From Macrocystis pyrifera (taxonomy: Eukaryota > Sar > Phaeophyceae > Laminariales > Laminariaceae), in assembly GCA_031763025.1 (NCBI GenBank), contig JASSKH010000002.1:13137468-13201467 (forward strand): a DNA stretch of 64,000 bases, read 5' to 3'. The translations under genes were made by a program, and so were the position numbers. Shown one piece after another: positions 46,261 to 57,659 of this stretch. Position 1 is the first letter of the stretch, and each line of letters starts with the position of its first letter. The notes beneath the pieces were generated by a model. The model was not told the origin of the DNA, searched no databases, and saw nothing but the letters and a program-made list of their open reading frames with translations.

Positions 46261-47557
46261 GACGACATTCCAGCTTTTCTCGACGTTTCACAGTGTGTAT
46301 ATGGAACGATTGCTTGCAAGCTTTGGCACAAACAAACTGAAGAGAATTAAATGTACTGAATGACAATTTTGTCAGAGGGCTTTGCATGCAGGGTGCGCAA
46401 CAAACGATACGAACGTTTAGGTTGATCAACCAATTTTTTTAAACGATTTAAAAAAATAAACAATAAAATCTGCATGTCTTGACAACGGTGTGGTTGTGAC
46501 AACAACGGTGCAGTATAACGGACTGCAGGTGCATGGTGAACGATACGACGACAACATGTCTCCTCAGTCAGACAAGGCATCATCGACTTTTTGAGCAAGT
46601 ACATGTTTGCGATTCAGTGAAAACACTGGAATCGACTTATAACGAGTTGATAGCACGAACTATCTATACAGTTGACGATCTGTACAAGAGACATTCGGAC
46701 AGTCATTGACGATTGACTGCAGACAGAGCACTCACGAAAATGCAGTAAAACAAGCGGGGACTCATAATGTGCCCGAGGATATATGACTTTGGATTGTGCA
46801 ACTCACACGCACGGTTGCCTCTCCTCGATCAAATCCAACGGAACGATTCCGACACTAGAGAATACATTATCCATGTATCCAGGAATCCCTAGTGTCTCGC
46901 ACAAAGAGACTGATGGAAAGAACACCGTGTCTCTTCCACCTAAAACGATTAAGACAACGTTCATTACTTGATTGAACAACCTCACACACGTGCATACTTT
47001 AAAGTATATGAGCACTGTGCGCGGCTATTGTAGTCAAATAACCCAATAATAACGCACAAGTGTGTACTCTTGGTATATGCACACCCTTGCATAACTACTA
47101 GTTGAACGCTTTATTCCCACTTGTACGTCTCAAACTCTATAGCAAGTTGCCACGAATATAATGCTATCATTTCGCGTGGGGCACATTCACACGAAGTAAC
47201 AAAACACAATCCACACTGGTATCTCAACGATATACCGGGACACTGGCTGTTGGGGTTCAGCATTTAGGTGTCTGACCATGACTTGGTTCGTGGGCACTAC
47301 TCCACAAACGATATCTCCCAAGCATCCACAAGACAACTGCACGTGAGGTTGCGAATCACGTGTTAAACGACCCACTAAGGAACAAACGATATCTGGCCAG
47401 ATATTTATATGGTAGTGGGGTGTGGTGCGACGGTGCTGACTGCAAGTACTCCCAGGGCTATAGCGACGTCGACAACGAACGATACTGGGGTTTGGGTCAG
47501 GGTTACGAGGCGACGACGTCTCGCTTACGTTTGGGACGATCAAATGCATGCGGATCT
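46261..47557. other. element interior without recognised coding
   Basis: This part of the decayed gypsy-type element lies downstream of integrase in the minus sense. Short frames only (120 codons or fewer), with no domain seen. Confidence 0.5.
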
Positions 47558-48778
47558 TCAGCTAGGATCCTCGTACAATACGCTCTGATCATCTTGTGGC
47601 ACGATGTTGCCACGTCTCCAAATACCAAAACTAGACGGTTTATCTTTCACGAGAAAGTGGTATTGGAAATTAGTCGGCGAGGCTTTACCAAGGCCACGCT
47701 TATGACTTTCAATAGCTTCAATAGCATACGGGCCGATGTGCACGGTGAGCACAGAGCCGTCTAAGTCAGGTAGCGGCAACGTTGTTCTCACAAGGAACTC
47801 GTCCAGTGCTGTAAAATCCGGTACTGAGTTAGACGCGTCATTATGGTATGCCTTCATACGACCAAAATGAACTGATGTTTACGCAAGTTCGCCATCTCTC
47901 GCAACACGATAAATTACGGGTGATAGTTGGGAACGAACAGTATATGGACCACGCCAGGGACTAATAAGTTTGGGGTTCGGTCCATCAGCAACGGTATAGG
48001 GGCGGTGTACGAACACCTGATCTCCCTGCTGATATTGCGGAAAGGACAATTTCTCGTTAGTGTCTGTCTGCTTGTCGGTACGTTCCTGTAAATTGCGACG
48101 AGCAATTTCGTAAGCGAGTTGCAGGTTTTCAATGGTACGACGGGAGAATTCCAATCGTGTCCCAGAACCAGACGTACACGGGACGCCGAGAATAATGTCA
48201 ACGGTTAACGAAGCTCTACGGCCGAACATTAAAAAATGTGGGGTGTCTTCGAGCGTTTTGTTATAGGCTGTGTTGTGCGCGAGCTGAATAAACGGTAGTA
48301 ATTCTGCCCAATTGTCGTATTTAACGTTTACGTACATCGCCAACATGTTGTGCAAGGTACTACGCACACGCTCTAAGACGGGGTTGCTTTGTGGGCGGTA
48401 CGCTGACGTGCGCGTCTTTTTGAACCCATACCTGTATACGGCTTGCAACTCCTTGACAAGTTCATTCTCAAACTCGCTACCTTGGTCCGAATGCAAAGTT
48501 TCCGGAGCAGAGACAACGGAAAACACGTGTTCTCGAAGAACTCGGGCGATTGTGGCGGTTGATTAGTCACTAATCGCGACCATCACGAGAAAATGAGTCA
48601 TGTGGTCAATCACGGACATGATGTACTTCGAGTAATTCGACGACGATTTTACTCGATCAGGCCAGGGTGTACACATGAAACGGACGGAAAAAAGACGACG
48701 CTCAACATGTACGTCAGAGGACAGTAATACGTCTTGCAATGTTGGTTCGAAAAATAACATCGAATTGCGTGGTTTCAT
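47558..48778 (-). pseudogene. gypsy integrase core and GPY tail, two in-frame stops
   Basis: One reading phase covers the segment, interrupted by TAA at 48563-48565 and TAA at 47879-47881. It reads KYIMSVIDHMTHFLVMVAISD, then after the first stop TIARVLREHVFSVVSAPETL with HSDQGSEFENELV (catalytic Asp), AYRPQSNPVLERVRSTLHNM (catalytic Glu), LAHNTAYNKT, SPWRGPYTVRSQ and, after the second stop, SVHFGRMKAYHND. This is the order of a Ty3/gypsy integrase with a GPY-type end. Both stops could derive from CAA by a single C-to-T change. The product cannot be functional as it stands. Confidence 0.88.
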
Positions 48779-48947
48779 CTTTGTACATAGACAGCCACTG
48801 AACCACGGTCTCGGGTTTGATGAGCGTAGCTTTCGAAGCTAGATGACCACCGAACGCTGGTAGATCACGGTACGGGTCATTCCCGGAGAGTGGTGGGTGC
48901 ACGATTTGGTCACCGAACGAACTGCTCTCTTGCAGATATATACGCAT
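48714..48947 (-). pseudogene. gypsy integrase zinc-finger region, frameshifted
   Basis: This phase differs from the core frame. It reads PYRDLPAFGGHLASKATL, which resembles the HX3-4H half of the integrase HHCC finger (GH followed by a KATL-type helix). The CX2C half is not preserved. A frameshift between about 48714 and 48778 separates it from the core. Confidence 0.55.
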
Positions 48948-49119
48948 ATAACGATTGGAATAGTGCGGTTTCGTTCAAACGGTTTGTGGCTCATCGAGTA
49001 CTAGATTTAATCGTTGGAAACGGGAACGGTAACAACTGTTTTCACCTATTCGATGTACGGATCGAACTCACACATTGTTCTTCCAGAAACATTCTGGGTT
49101 CATCATCGAAAACACGGAA

Positions 49120-49517
49120 ACAGCGACAACGCTGGATGCGTAACAGCGACAACGCTGTATTAGAAACCACGGAAACAGCGACAACACTGTGTGCGGAACA
49201 GCGACAACGCTGTATGATGAACAGCGACAACGCTGTTGGAGGAACAGCAACGATGCTGTAAAATTAACAGCGACAACGCTGTATGATGAACAGCGACAAC
49301 GCTGTTGGAGGAACAGCAACGATGCTGTAAGATTAACAGCGACAACGCTGTATGCGGAACAGCGACAACGCTGTTTGAGGAACAGCAACAATGCTATAAT
49401 AAAAGAGGAACAGCGACAACGCTGTATGAGCAACAGCGACAACGCTGTTTGAGGAACAGCAACGATGCTGTAAGAAGAACAGCGACAACACTGTTTGAGA
49501 AGCAGCGACGACGCTGT
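49120..49517. repeat. hairpin minisatellite, 17 units of about 23 bp
   Basis: Each 16-bp unit is a perfect or near-perfect hairpin, ACAGCG-ACAA-CGCTGT (type A) or ACAGCA-ACGA-TGCTGT (type B), separated by 7-bp spacers, two of them longer. Types follow an A-A-B order for four rounds, giving a 69-bp higher-order period. In type B both bases of the closing pair have changed together, keeping the stem. The array lies between RNase H and integrase remnants of the decayed gypsy-type element. A 124-codon minus frame runs through it because 69 is a multiple of three. Confidence 0.9.
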
Positions 49518-49749
49518 ATCAGCGAATATTTCGCTCTACGAGGATTGAGAGGAGCCCTGAATGGTGCGTGGCTAGCCAAACGGTAGAGTCTTTCCCTCAG
49601 ACGCTGTGGGAATATAACTTACGGCCACCACTCCAAGCAAACGTTAATTCGCCACTACGTCAAACGCTCGGTATTATGTATAGGGAAACAAAAAAAAACA
49701 AGATTGCCTTTTATATGCTGAACGGTAAAGTTGGAAGTCTGAAGAACGA

Positions 49750-50440
49750 TACTCCAACGATTTAGCATACTAAAAATATACATGTCTAATTGTGATATGG
49801 ATGGGTCAGGAGGTTGATGATCAACAATCATCGCAACGTCCTTCTCAATAGAGTACGCTCGCCATTAATAATAAGCAAGTGCGACAACGGTTTCATATCA
49901 CTACATGTATTTACGATACCTGACTCTAGTAATAATAAGGATCTTGAACACGGAAGCCACCATCAGTAAACGCTTGATGTGGGCAAACGCGTATTTTGCG
50001 CGTTGTCCAGGCTTTGTAATATGTGTCCGGGCAGCAACATCCTTATGTACCGGCGAGTTCAGCGAGCGGTGCGGTTACTTCGGCGAACTTTGACAACGAA
50101 CCGCCGTGAGACATTAACCACACATAAAAACAAAACGACAAGCTTTGTGCAAATGGGGTTTGACAGCTTTTCGAGTGCTTGCCACGATTCCCCCATCTGG
50201 TATACTCATCGAGCAGAATTTACGTGGCCTAAATATACAACCGATTTAGGGCCATCCGCTAATCTCGACGGCTACTAGTTGTTTGCCGAGCTACGAACAC
50301 GGTCGTCAAAGATTGAAACTTTCGAGTTGTGGACAAACTCGGGAGTTGCCCACGACAATTAGCACCTCGACAATATGACTCGACGATATTTGTGCCTTTT
50401 TGTGAAGACTCACAGATCATTCATTACTACGAACACCACA
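49750..50440 (-). pseudogene. decayed gypsy RT C-terminus and RNase H region
   Basis: With frequent frame changes the minus strand reads VVYLGHVNS near 50225-50250 (compare the FLGHxVS motif after the RT palm). It then reads LRRFVVKFAEVTAPLAELA near 50050-50110 (compare the YRRFI-nFs-iaaPLteLl segment). Weak RNase H-like phrases follow down to about 49790 (SIEKDVAMIVDHQP). Several stops and indels separate these pieces. The order and spacing fit a Ty3/gypsy pol, but each match is degenerate. Confidence 0.55.
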
Positions 50441-50628
50441 CGGTGCAGATGTGTAGGAGAGTGCTTGCCACAAAAATGTGGTAGAATAGCTGTGATCGGG
50501 GGGAACGACAACGTGCCAGTAAGCGCTCTGTACAACAGTCGCGCTGATGGAACTGGGCACCGCCGACCATAGCAATGTTGTACTCGAGAAAACGGGGGGA
50601 GGGGAATACTGTTCCGGCCGTGACACAC
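50410..50628 (-). pseudogene. decayed gypsy reverse transcriptase palm
   Basis: This 72-residue frame ends HLHRVVFVVMNDL then stop then VFT. That fits the family pattern RVVFVYMDDLLVFT with the catalytic Y/F-x-D-D box degraded to VMND. Upstream LTGTLSFPPITAILPHF sits where the MPFGLTNAPATF segment belongs. The active-site change and the adjacent stop mean it is inactive. Its position, 170-380 bp upstream of the RNase H-side remnants, fits. Confidence 0.5.
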
Positions 50629-50639
50629 TTGCCAAACTC

Positions 50640-53338
50640 CGCTCGAGACAACGAAAAGAAAACGAGATAATACTTGCGCAGATATCTTAAGTTAGTTGCT
50701 GACTATGGATCATCAAGAACGTGGAGTCAACAAGTACTTCAGACAACGGTGCTACGATTTCAGCACACACAGCTGCAATTATGCCGGTCGGTGTTATGGA
50801 TGATTCTGCTACTATGACAGTCTGCACGTGCAGTTGAGCTGGAGACGCTACCGAAACACTTGACGACGAATTTGACAATCTCTGCACCTATACACGTATG
50901 TACAGGGTAAGATATTCGGAAGATGGAATAGCTATTGATATAGCAACCAAACCATCTATAATTATTGCTAGCCATGTGAAAACGGTGCGAGTTACGATAG
51001 CTCGCTCTTCGCAGAACATCTCATTTTCTGATAGCACTCACAGTTGAAATGACCACATCATAATACTTGTAACGGTTTAACATATATATGTAACGTGCCA
51101 ACGATGGCTGCGCCACAAATCATCATAATTTCGCAAACTTTCGGCATGTTGTACATACTTCAGCACGTGTTTCCATGCGCTGCTGAAGGTGAGACGACTG
51201 GCGCTGTACGGCGAGGAATATCGCCTAATGTAACGGATAGTGACATAATATGCCACGACTTCAAGCGTCCAACGATTTACGGCACGCAACGAAGTGCACA
51301 TTGGTGGGCCACGGAGCCTTTATGTCATGCATCCAACGTGTACCGCACAAGCTACTTACTTGTACGTACGAGTACTGTTGTACAGGTAAATATGACTGTG
51401 AGTCAGTCTGATAGACTACCTCCTATATTCGGCCAACGACGAGTTTTATACTGCTGTATTTGTGAGTCTCAGGTCGTTACTCTACAGTCAGTGGTTCATC
51501 CGTTTTCGTGGATATTGACTCTTGTACTAAAAGTGGCCGCAGATCTCCGTAGATCTGATGATAGTTAAGGCGGGGAATTACCAGCCTCCATCACCAAGTA
51601 ATTGCTGATGACTGTCATGTGAGATGACTTGCGTCATGCTTCATGATCATTTCTGCTCGGCTGACCGTGCCGAGCCTCACATATACCTGGCGTGTCCTCC
51701 ACGCTACACCTTACCGAAAGAGAAGCTTTTGCAGACCCAGGTCGAACTTGAGATACACCCATCTCACATATTAACTCACTGTCGAACTAGTGGTAGTGGT
51801 CCCTCAATCCATACAGCAGTAGTGTAAGTACTACGTAGTACTCTGTAGTGACAATACGATTGCCAAAATGCGGTGAGATTGCGTCATACAATATCGTTCT
51901 GCGGTACTGCTTTTTGGACTGTATGAGGGTTTCTTTGCTCTTTCTGTCGACCAAATCGAACAAGACGGAAATCCGCGAACATATTTATGCGATACGCAAT
52001 TGAATGGCGCAATTATTTCCCAAAGAACCAAAGAAAATCGTAAAAATACGAGACGAAACGGAAAAAATAAAAACATAAATCGACCACCAGGCAGACTGTA
52101 TGAGTACCACGCGTACACGAGTACGTACGAGTACCTGAACGAGAGTCAATTAATAGCGATGGTGCCGAGTACGGAATGCGCCTATCACATCATGCTGTTG
52201 CATGGGGACCGAGTCGAGCTGAATGGTACACACGAATACCATTTATCAAGCAAGACGGCTGCCCGATATTTCGTACTGACCTTGTACGTTCGGTCGCGCA
52301 TACGCGACAAGCTCCTCTTCGCGGCATTCCGTTTTTTTTTTATTTAGTCGTTTATGTGTGCAACAACCACGAACTCTCCAACTAGCAGAATAAGAGTTGT
52401 TTGCTCAACTTTGGCCAGACAGGTCAACGTACGAAATATGACCTCTCCATGGGATAGAAAAGGGTACAAACAGCTAGACACCCCACGCAGATCTGACAAA
52501 GAAGTGGCGATTACCTGTGCTGCCCCCCCCGTACGAAGGGGAGAGAGCACGTCGGCAGTTGTACTCACGGTGACGAATACAACCACTACGCTGCTGCGGC
52601 CCAGCGACAGCACGCAAAACAATGATACGTAACGATTGTACCAATTCTACCTGTGCTTCAAAGTCTTGTGTGTTGTGTTCCCTTGTATGATGCATACAAT
52701 AAGTGGAAAATTACGAAATTACCACAACAGAACAACAAGAAGGAACAGAAGAGATTTTACCAGTCCAACGAACCAATGGTATGTACCTGCCTAACGAGGG
52801 CAGAGCGCTGTTATTGGTGGATGAAACTAGGACGGTGTTTCGTCGGTGGTTATACGAAGAACCAGCGCTTATGCTACGTAGCGTTAGCGCTCCAGGTGGG
52901 TTCACAGAAGACTCTGCAGACAAACACCTACCTGAAATCGACAAAACGAAAATATCTACTGCCAGATAGACATAACGAACCGAACGTGTTTGTTTCACTG
53001 ATACGTACAGCGGAAGAAACAAACAACAGTAGTATACGATAGATCTACTCGCCACCGAAGGCTTACCAACGCGGCTTGAGCATACCGTATACCAGAAGAC
53101 GGGTAGAACCACGGCCCATAGCGATTGAAGAGCGTTCTTCGCTTGTCAACGATGATCTTGGCGAAGGGCGCCTTCCATAGATCGCAACGATGAAAGGGGT
53201 ATAGTTTACTCAGTCTACGAAACACTGACTCGTGTCCTCTTTGATTTTTTCTTTCGTGTTTTCTTCGTACGATGTGAAGAAAAATACCGAACCTCTTGTG
53301 TGTTTTCACGAGAAAGCAAGAACTGCCACAGGCGCGAG
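50640..53338. other. 5-prime (gag-side) interior of the decayed gypsy-type element
   Basis: No gag or protease motif can be recognised on the minus strand, where these should lie. The plus strand has a run of antisense frames. 51095-51568 encodes 157 residues and starts with a hydrophobic, signal-like stretch IIIISQTFGMLYILQHVF. 52000-52347, 52354-52632 and 52703-52969 follow. They have no known domain, and their relation to the element is unknown. Confidence 0.4.
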
Positions 53339-53353
53339 CCTTCGTCGACGCCA
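53339..53353 (-). promoter_or_regulatory. primer-binding site candidate of the decayed gypsy element
   Basis: The minus strand reads TGGCGTCGACGAAGG two bases after the LTR end. It shares its first eight bases with the corresponding site of the 22950-32020 element. Confidence 0.6.
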
Positions 53354-53355
53354 AA

Positions 53356-55662
53356 TGTGGGGAGGACCCCCAGGTTCGACTCGACATTTGTGGCACTTCC
53401 CTTTCTTAGAGGGGTGTAGCGTGTAGGACACGCCAGGTTTTGGTATAGGATCGGTACGGACGATCTCACGAACAACCCTCAACGATGATGGAAGAGGAAG
53501 AGAGAGTGTGTGCGAGGCACGGGCCTTGCATTCCAATCCGCAGTGACTACTTGTCACGGGACAATGTCACTGCTGACGACATCTCTGCTGACGACAACAA
53601 ATAGTCATGGAATATGGATGACCACAGTCGTACTAGTAATTGATGGTAATGAGGCGCGACCTCAGTAATACCTGCAGTAGTCATATCTGCGATGCATCAT
53701 GCTGGGCGAATACGGATTATTCTGTTTTGTGCTGAACCAACACCAAGGAACATCTACTGCTTGCTGCTGTACTACCTACTACCTATACGCCGTCGTTGGT
53801 GAATCTAAAAAAAATATCGTAAATGTTCTTGGCCTCTTCTGCTCTTGATACATGAAAAACACAGCAGCAGTACGCATACACCTGTTCTGTTGTAACAACA
53901 GTTGATTTTGTTGTGTATATCCTGGTTTCCACCTCGAAATCCGGCATAATAATTTGAAGACGAAAAATATGCACTGCTGTGACGACAGATCTTGTATTCG
54001 TATCGTATCTCTCGGGGATTCAAGAATCGGCACGGACAATGCCGACGGGTAGAAAGAACAAGAAGAACAAACACACACCTCATGACGTTTTTCCAACAGT
54101 GTTTTCTGGTTGAAATTCAACATAATTTGTGAAGACGAAAAATCTGCATCTATTTGAAATTTTTTGTCCAACAGAAAGAGCTTCTTTCTCGTAGCAGGTG
54201 CCGCCACTACTTGCTACTTGTACTGATGTACGACATCTACAGCAGCATGGCAGCAGTGTTTTCTCCAGCAACAAAACAGCAGCAGCAGTAGCAGCAGTAG
54301 CAGCAGTAGGACGCACGAAGCCAGGGTCAGCGTTACTGTACGCTCGGCTTGTCAATCTAACCCTTGAACCCTTTGTACGCGTACTCGATTTTGTCCTGTG
54401 TTGGTTCCGAACTCAAAATTCGGCATAATTTGCAGACGAAAAATCTGCACCCGACATACTTTGTCCAGGAGAGAGAACTTTTCATAGCAGGCAGCAGGTG
54501 CCACCGCTACTCAGTTGATGTACGACATCTGATTTACAGCAGAGCTTCTTCTCCAGCAACAAAACAGCAGCAGCAGCAGCAGTAGCAGTAGGACACACGA
54601 CGCCAGGGTCAGCGTCGCTGTACGCTCGGCTAGTTCATCTAAACCCTTGAACCCTTCGTACACGTACTCGATTTTGTCCTATGTTGGTTTTGAACTCGAA
54701 ATTCGGCATAATAATTTCAAGACGAAAAATCTGCACTCGACATGCTCTGTCCAAGAGAGAACTTCTCGTAGCAGGTAGCAGGTGCCACCGCTACTACTGA
54801 TGTACGACATCTACAGCAGAGCTTCTCCAGCAGCAAAACAGCAGCAGCAGTAGGACACACGAGGCCAGGTCAGCGTCGCTGCACGCTCGGCTTGTGTGTG
54901 AACCCTTCGTACACGTGTTTCCTGGTCCCGAACTCATATAAGTTGAAGACGAAAAATGTACAATCTGACGTGTCCAGCAGAGCTTCTAGCAGTGCCACCA
55001 CTACTACTACTGCTGCTGTACAACAACTATACAGCAGATAATCTCCTGCTTCTCAGTCTCCTCATCAGCAGGAGGGTGGGCCTGCAGCATGTCTCGGGGA
55101 CATGGCCCGAACGCTCGTTGCTGTGGACAGGCACAGTCTGCCTACCTACGAGTACTCGTAGAGCTAGCTGGGTTTCAAAATATAATGTGTTGTTGTTGGT
55201 TGTGTGTTTTTTCAACATGGCCCAGCACCAACATGTGCCTACACACGTTGCCACACCTAGCTCGAGCTACTGTGAACGACTTACCACCGCACCAGCACCA
55301 GGAGGTCTCTTTTGTGTGTGCGCGTCCACAGAGCCCGCCGGGACTGGAATTGGTGCGGTGTGCGTCGAGGGCGGTGGTCAAACGTTGCCCAAAAAAATGT
55401 TGAATCACACACACACACACCCCACCACACACACACACATACAGAAAACTCAAAACAAGGCACCCCACGCTCGCATCCGAGCCGCTATGAAGAGGCTTTT
55501 TTTTCTTGGAAAATTCCAAGAAAAAAAAGGCTCGCCCGCTTTTTGCGCGCTTCGCGCGCCTCATTACAATAAGATATACGGATATCCACGACCTCGGCGA
55601 ATGGTGGGACCTCCGCGGGACAATACCCATGCGACGGTCTGGTCGAGAACCTGGAACCCACA
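53356..55662 (-). repeat. 5-prime LTR (minus sense), split by an insertion
   Basis: Segments 53356-53633 and 55568-55662 together equal the intact left LTR. The intervening bases are the inserted repeat element. The intact LTR reads CAGTCGTACAATAAG across the junction. Here TAC is present on both sides of the insert. Confidence 0.88.
53634..55564 (-). mobile_element. 1.93-kb CAG-rich insertion, putative non-autonomous Helentron-like
   Basis: It is inserted in the LTR, with TAC (or TA) repeated at both junctions. Read on the minus strand it starts ATGAGGCGCG. An inverted copy of those ten bases lies not at the other end but 17 bases inside it, within a TGAGG/CCTCA hairpin, followed by 13 bases and a terminal CTAG. 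Such asymmetric inverted repeats, a 3-prime hairpin, a CTAG end and a tandem-repeat core are the described hallmarks of Helentron-type non-autonomous elements. The core has about three 200-290 bp units with CAG runs. Near the other end lies a 15-bp A/T-rich inverted repeat (about 55495-55535). No Rep/helicase is encoded. The target dinucleotide cannot be fixed. Confidence 0.55.
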
Positions 55663-56987
55663 TAACTACTGTTAACAGTTGTTGTAAAAGACCGACGACA
55701 GTTTGTATGCATTTTTTTAGTAGTAGTATGCACTTTTTCAATAGTACTCTTCAGGTCCTGGAGTATTAGCGCAGAACGAAAATTGAATAGGGTGTTTTCG
55801 TCGGTACACTTATTATCCAAAAATGGTATCTCTCCGGCATGCGCTTTATCAATTTCTAAATACAGATCTTCTCGGAAAACAATCAGATGGGTGTCGATGT
55901 GCAATAATTTGCAAGTACGTACGTGGTCTGTGGTATGCTGTACCAATCTCTCGTATACGATGGATGAGCGCTGTGCGCTGGCAGGTTATTCATTGTATTA
56001 TACCTGGTATGCGAGTACGGAAACATACGATGACGATCGCAAACAAATAAAGACGAAAAGTAGAAAGTAATCCACTGCTGCCGGCGGCGTCCTACGGTAT
56101 CCCCCCAAACCTGAAGAAAAGCCCATTTTTTGCCTTTCGCTGGTGTAAAGACTTGCGATAGTATGCAATTTTTTTGCCATTCGAGACGCAGTAGTACTCG
56201 TACTGCGTAGATAATTTTGCTCTGGCACAAAAAGTTACCCACTCCTGTTGTACTGTAAATACCTCCTAGAGTATGCCAATGGAAACGCGAAGTACACCAA
56301 AAAAAGTATTATTTCAGCTCGTGCCCCGATACACGATAGACGCTCGATCTCGACAGAGACTCAGCCCACGGACAACCCGCGCGGTGGCGTGCAAGATCAA
56401 CTAGTATAGATGACGGGCTCGAAGGAATGAGGTGGACGCATGCTCTAGGGGGCAAGAGCTTGCCGGCGGCGTAAAACGGTATCCTCCCAAAACTGAGAAA
56501 AGCCCATTTTTTGCCATTCGAGACGTTTAATGTACTGATGTACTGATATGGACACAATACATTTTTTTGCCATTCTGTTATGATACTGCTTGGATACAGC
56601 ACTCTGCAGTATACAGCAGTACTCGTCCATAATTTTGCTCTCAATCGCGACAGAGACTCAGCCCACGGACAACCCGCGCGGTGGCGGGCAAGATCAACTA
56701 GTATAGATGACGGGCTCGAAGAAATGAGGTGGATGCATGCTCTAGGGGGCAAGAGCTTGCCGGCGGCGTCCAACGGTATCCTCCCAAAACTGAGAAAAGC
56801 CCATGTTTTGCCATTCGAGACGTTTGTTGTACTGATGTACCGATAGACACAATGCATTTTTTTGCCATTCTGTTATGATACTGCTGGATACAGCACTCTC
56901 CAAGTACAGCAGTACTCGTCCATAATTTTGCTCTGACACAAAAAGTAACCCACTCCTGTTGTACTCTAAAAAACCTGCTGTAGTATA

Positions 56988-57245
56988 TGGTACGCCCCGG
57001 ACGACCAAGCTCAGCTCGAGGCCAGCATATAGCTGTGCCACTCGAGCGAGTCAGCCGCCCTAGCCGACACGAATTAAGAGGTGTGGATTATTATTAGAAG
57101 AGCAAGACAGAGACAAACATGGACACAACAAACACAGAGTGAGACCGTGCGCGATGATCTACAGCAACATAATCCGTTATATCCTAAGATCCATATCTCT
57201 GCAGGAAACCCGGGGATGAGTCCCGGATGTCCCCTGACGACCACA
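56988..57245 (-). repeat. 3-prime LTR (minus sense), 258 bp
   Basis: It starts TGGTACGCCCC and ends GACGACCACA on the plus strand. It differs from the other LTR at T/C near 57181, C/A near 57197 and G/A near 57229. Confidence 0.9.
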
Positions 57246-57659
57246 GCCCCCCCCCAGAGCGAACCCACAGGCCCAAAGGGACTTGGGGAACACGACAGAA
57301 AACGAAGACAGGGACAGCCGGAGACCATCCACAAAAATACACAACTCGAAGAATAACAAAGAACCACCAATCAGCATCATCCGCTTCGACAAAATCTCTA
57401 CCGTAGGCATCCGTCCACGAAAAATTTTGTAACCACACAACCACTTGGTTTGACATAAAATCAGACGAGAACACCTACACAGCAGCATTTATCAACGTCG
57501 TCCCATATCTCCCCATTTACCGTCGTACCAGGTATTGATTTGCAGACATACCAGTCAAAAACATACCATTTCTCACACGCGTCCATACACATACAAGAAA
57601 CAACACACAGAAATCAAGCGATCCACCAGCTTCTTCCTGTTGCTGCCTAGACCCATCAG

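Larger units (their letters stand above)
44744..55662 (-). mobile_element. 9-kb Ty3/gypsy-type element, decayed pol, carrying an insertion
   Basis: The left LTR (44744-45101) and right LTR (53356-53633 plus 55568-55662) share about 97 percent by eye, both running TGTGGG to CCCACA on the plus strand. The element is flanked by the target duplication TAAC (44740-44743 and 55663-55666) inside tandem copy 3. On the minus strand a primer-binding site candidate (TGGCGTCGACGAAGG, 53339-53353) abuts the right LTR, and the purine tract GGGGGGCGA (45102-45112) abuts the left LTR, so the sense is minus. Decayed reverse transcriptase, RNase H and integrase follow in gypsy order. Without the 1.93-kb insertion the length is about 8.99 kb. 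Confidence 0.88.

Noticed and set aside
47879..48565. In-frame TAA codons where a Gln codon would fit, suggesting a TAA=Gln genetic code
   Set aside because: The young gypsy element and the gag-only element use TAA/TAG/TGA as ordinary frame ends. The copia stop (TAG) replaces a Tyr position, and the decayed element has many other lesions. Simple decay is the better explanation.
49120..49517. CRISPR-like array because of regular 23-bp spacing of palindromic repeats
   Set aside because: Spacers are only 7 bp and are themselves repeated, there are no cas genes, and the setting is a eukaryotic retroelement. It is a hairpin minisatellite.
53634..55564. Canonical Helitron or TIR transposon classification
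   Set aside because: The other end does not begin TC and the insertion is not cleanly between A and T. The inverted repeats are not symmetric at the two tips. Only a tentative Helentron-like label is kept.
54956..55675. 239-codon plus-strand frame
   Set aside because: It crosses the junction between the inserted repeat element and the LTR and has low-complexity Leu and His/Thr runs, so it cannot be an inherited gene.
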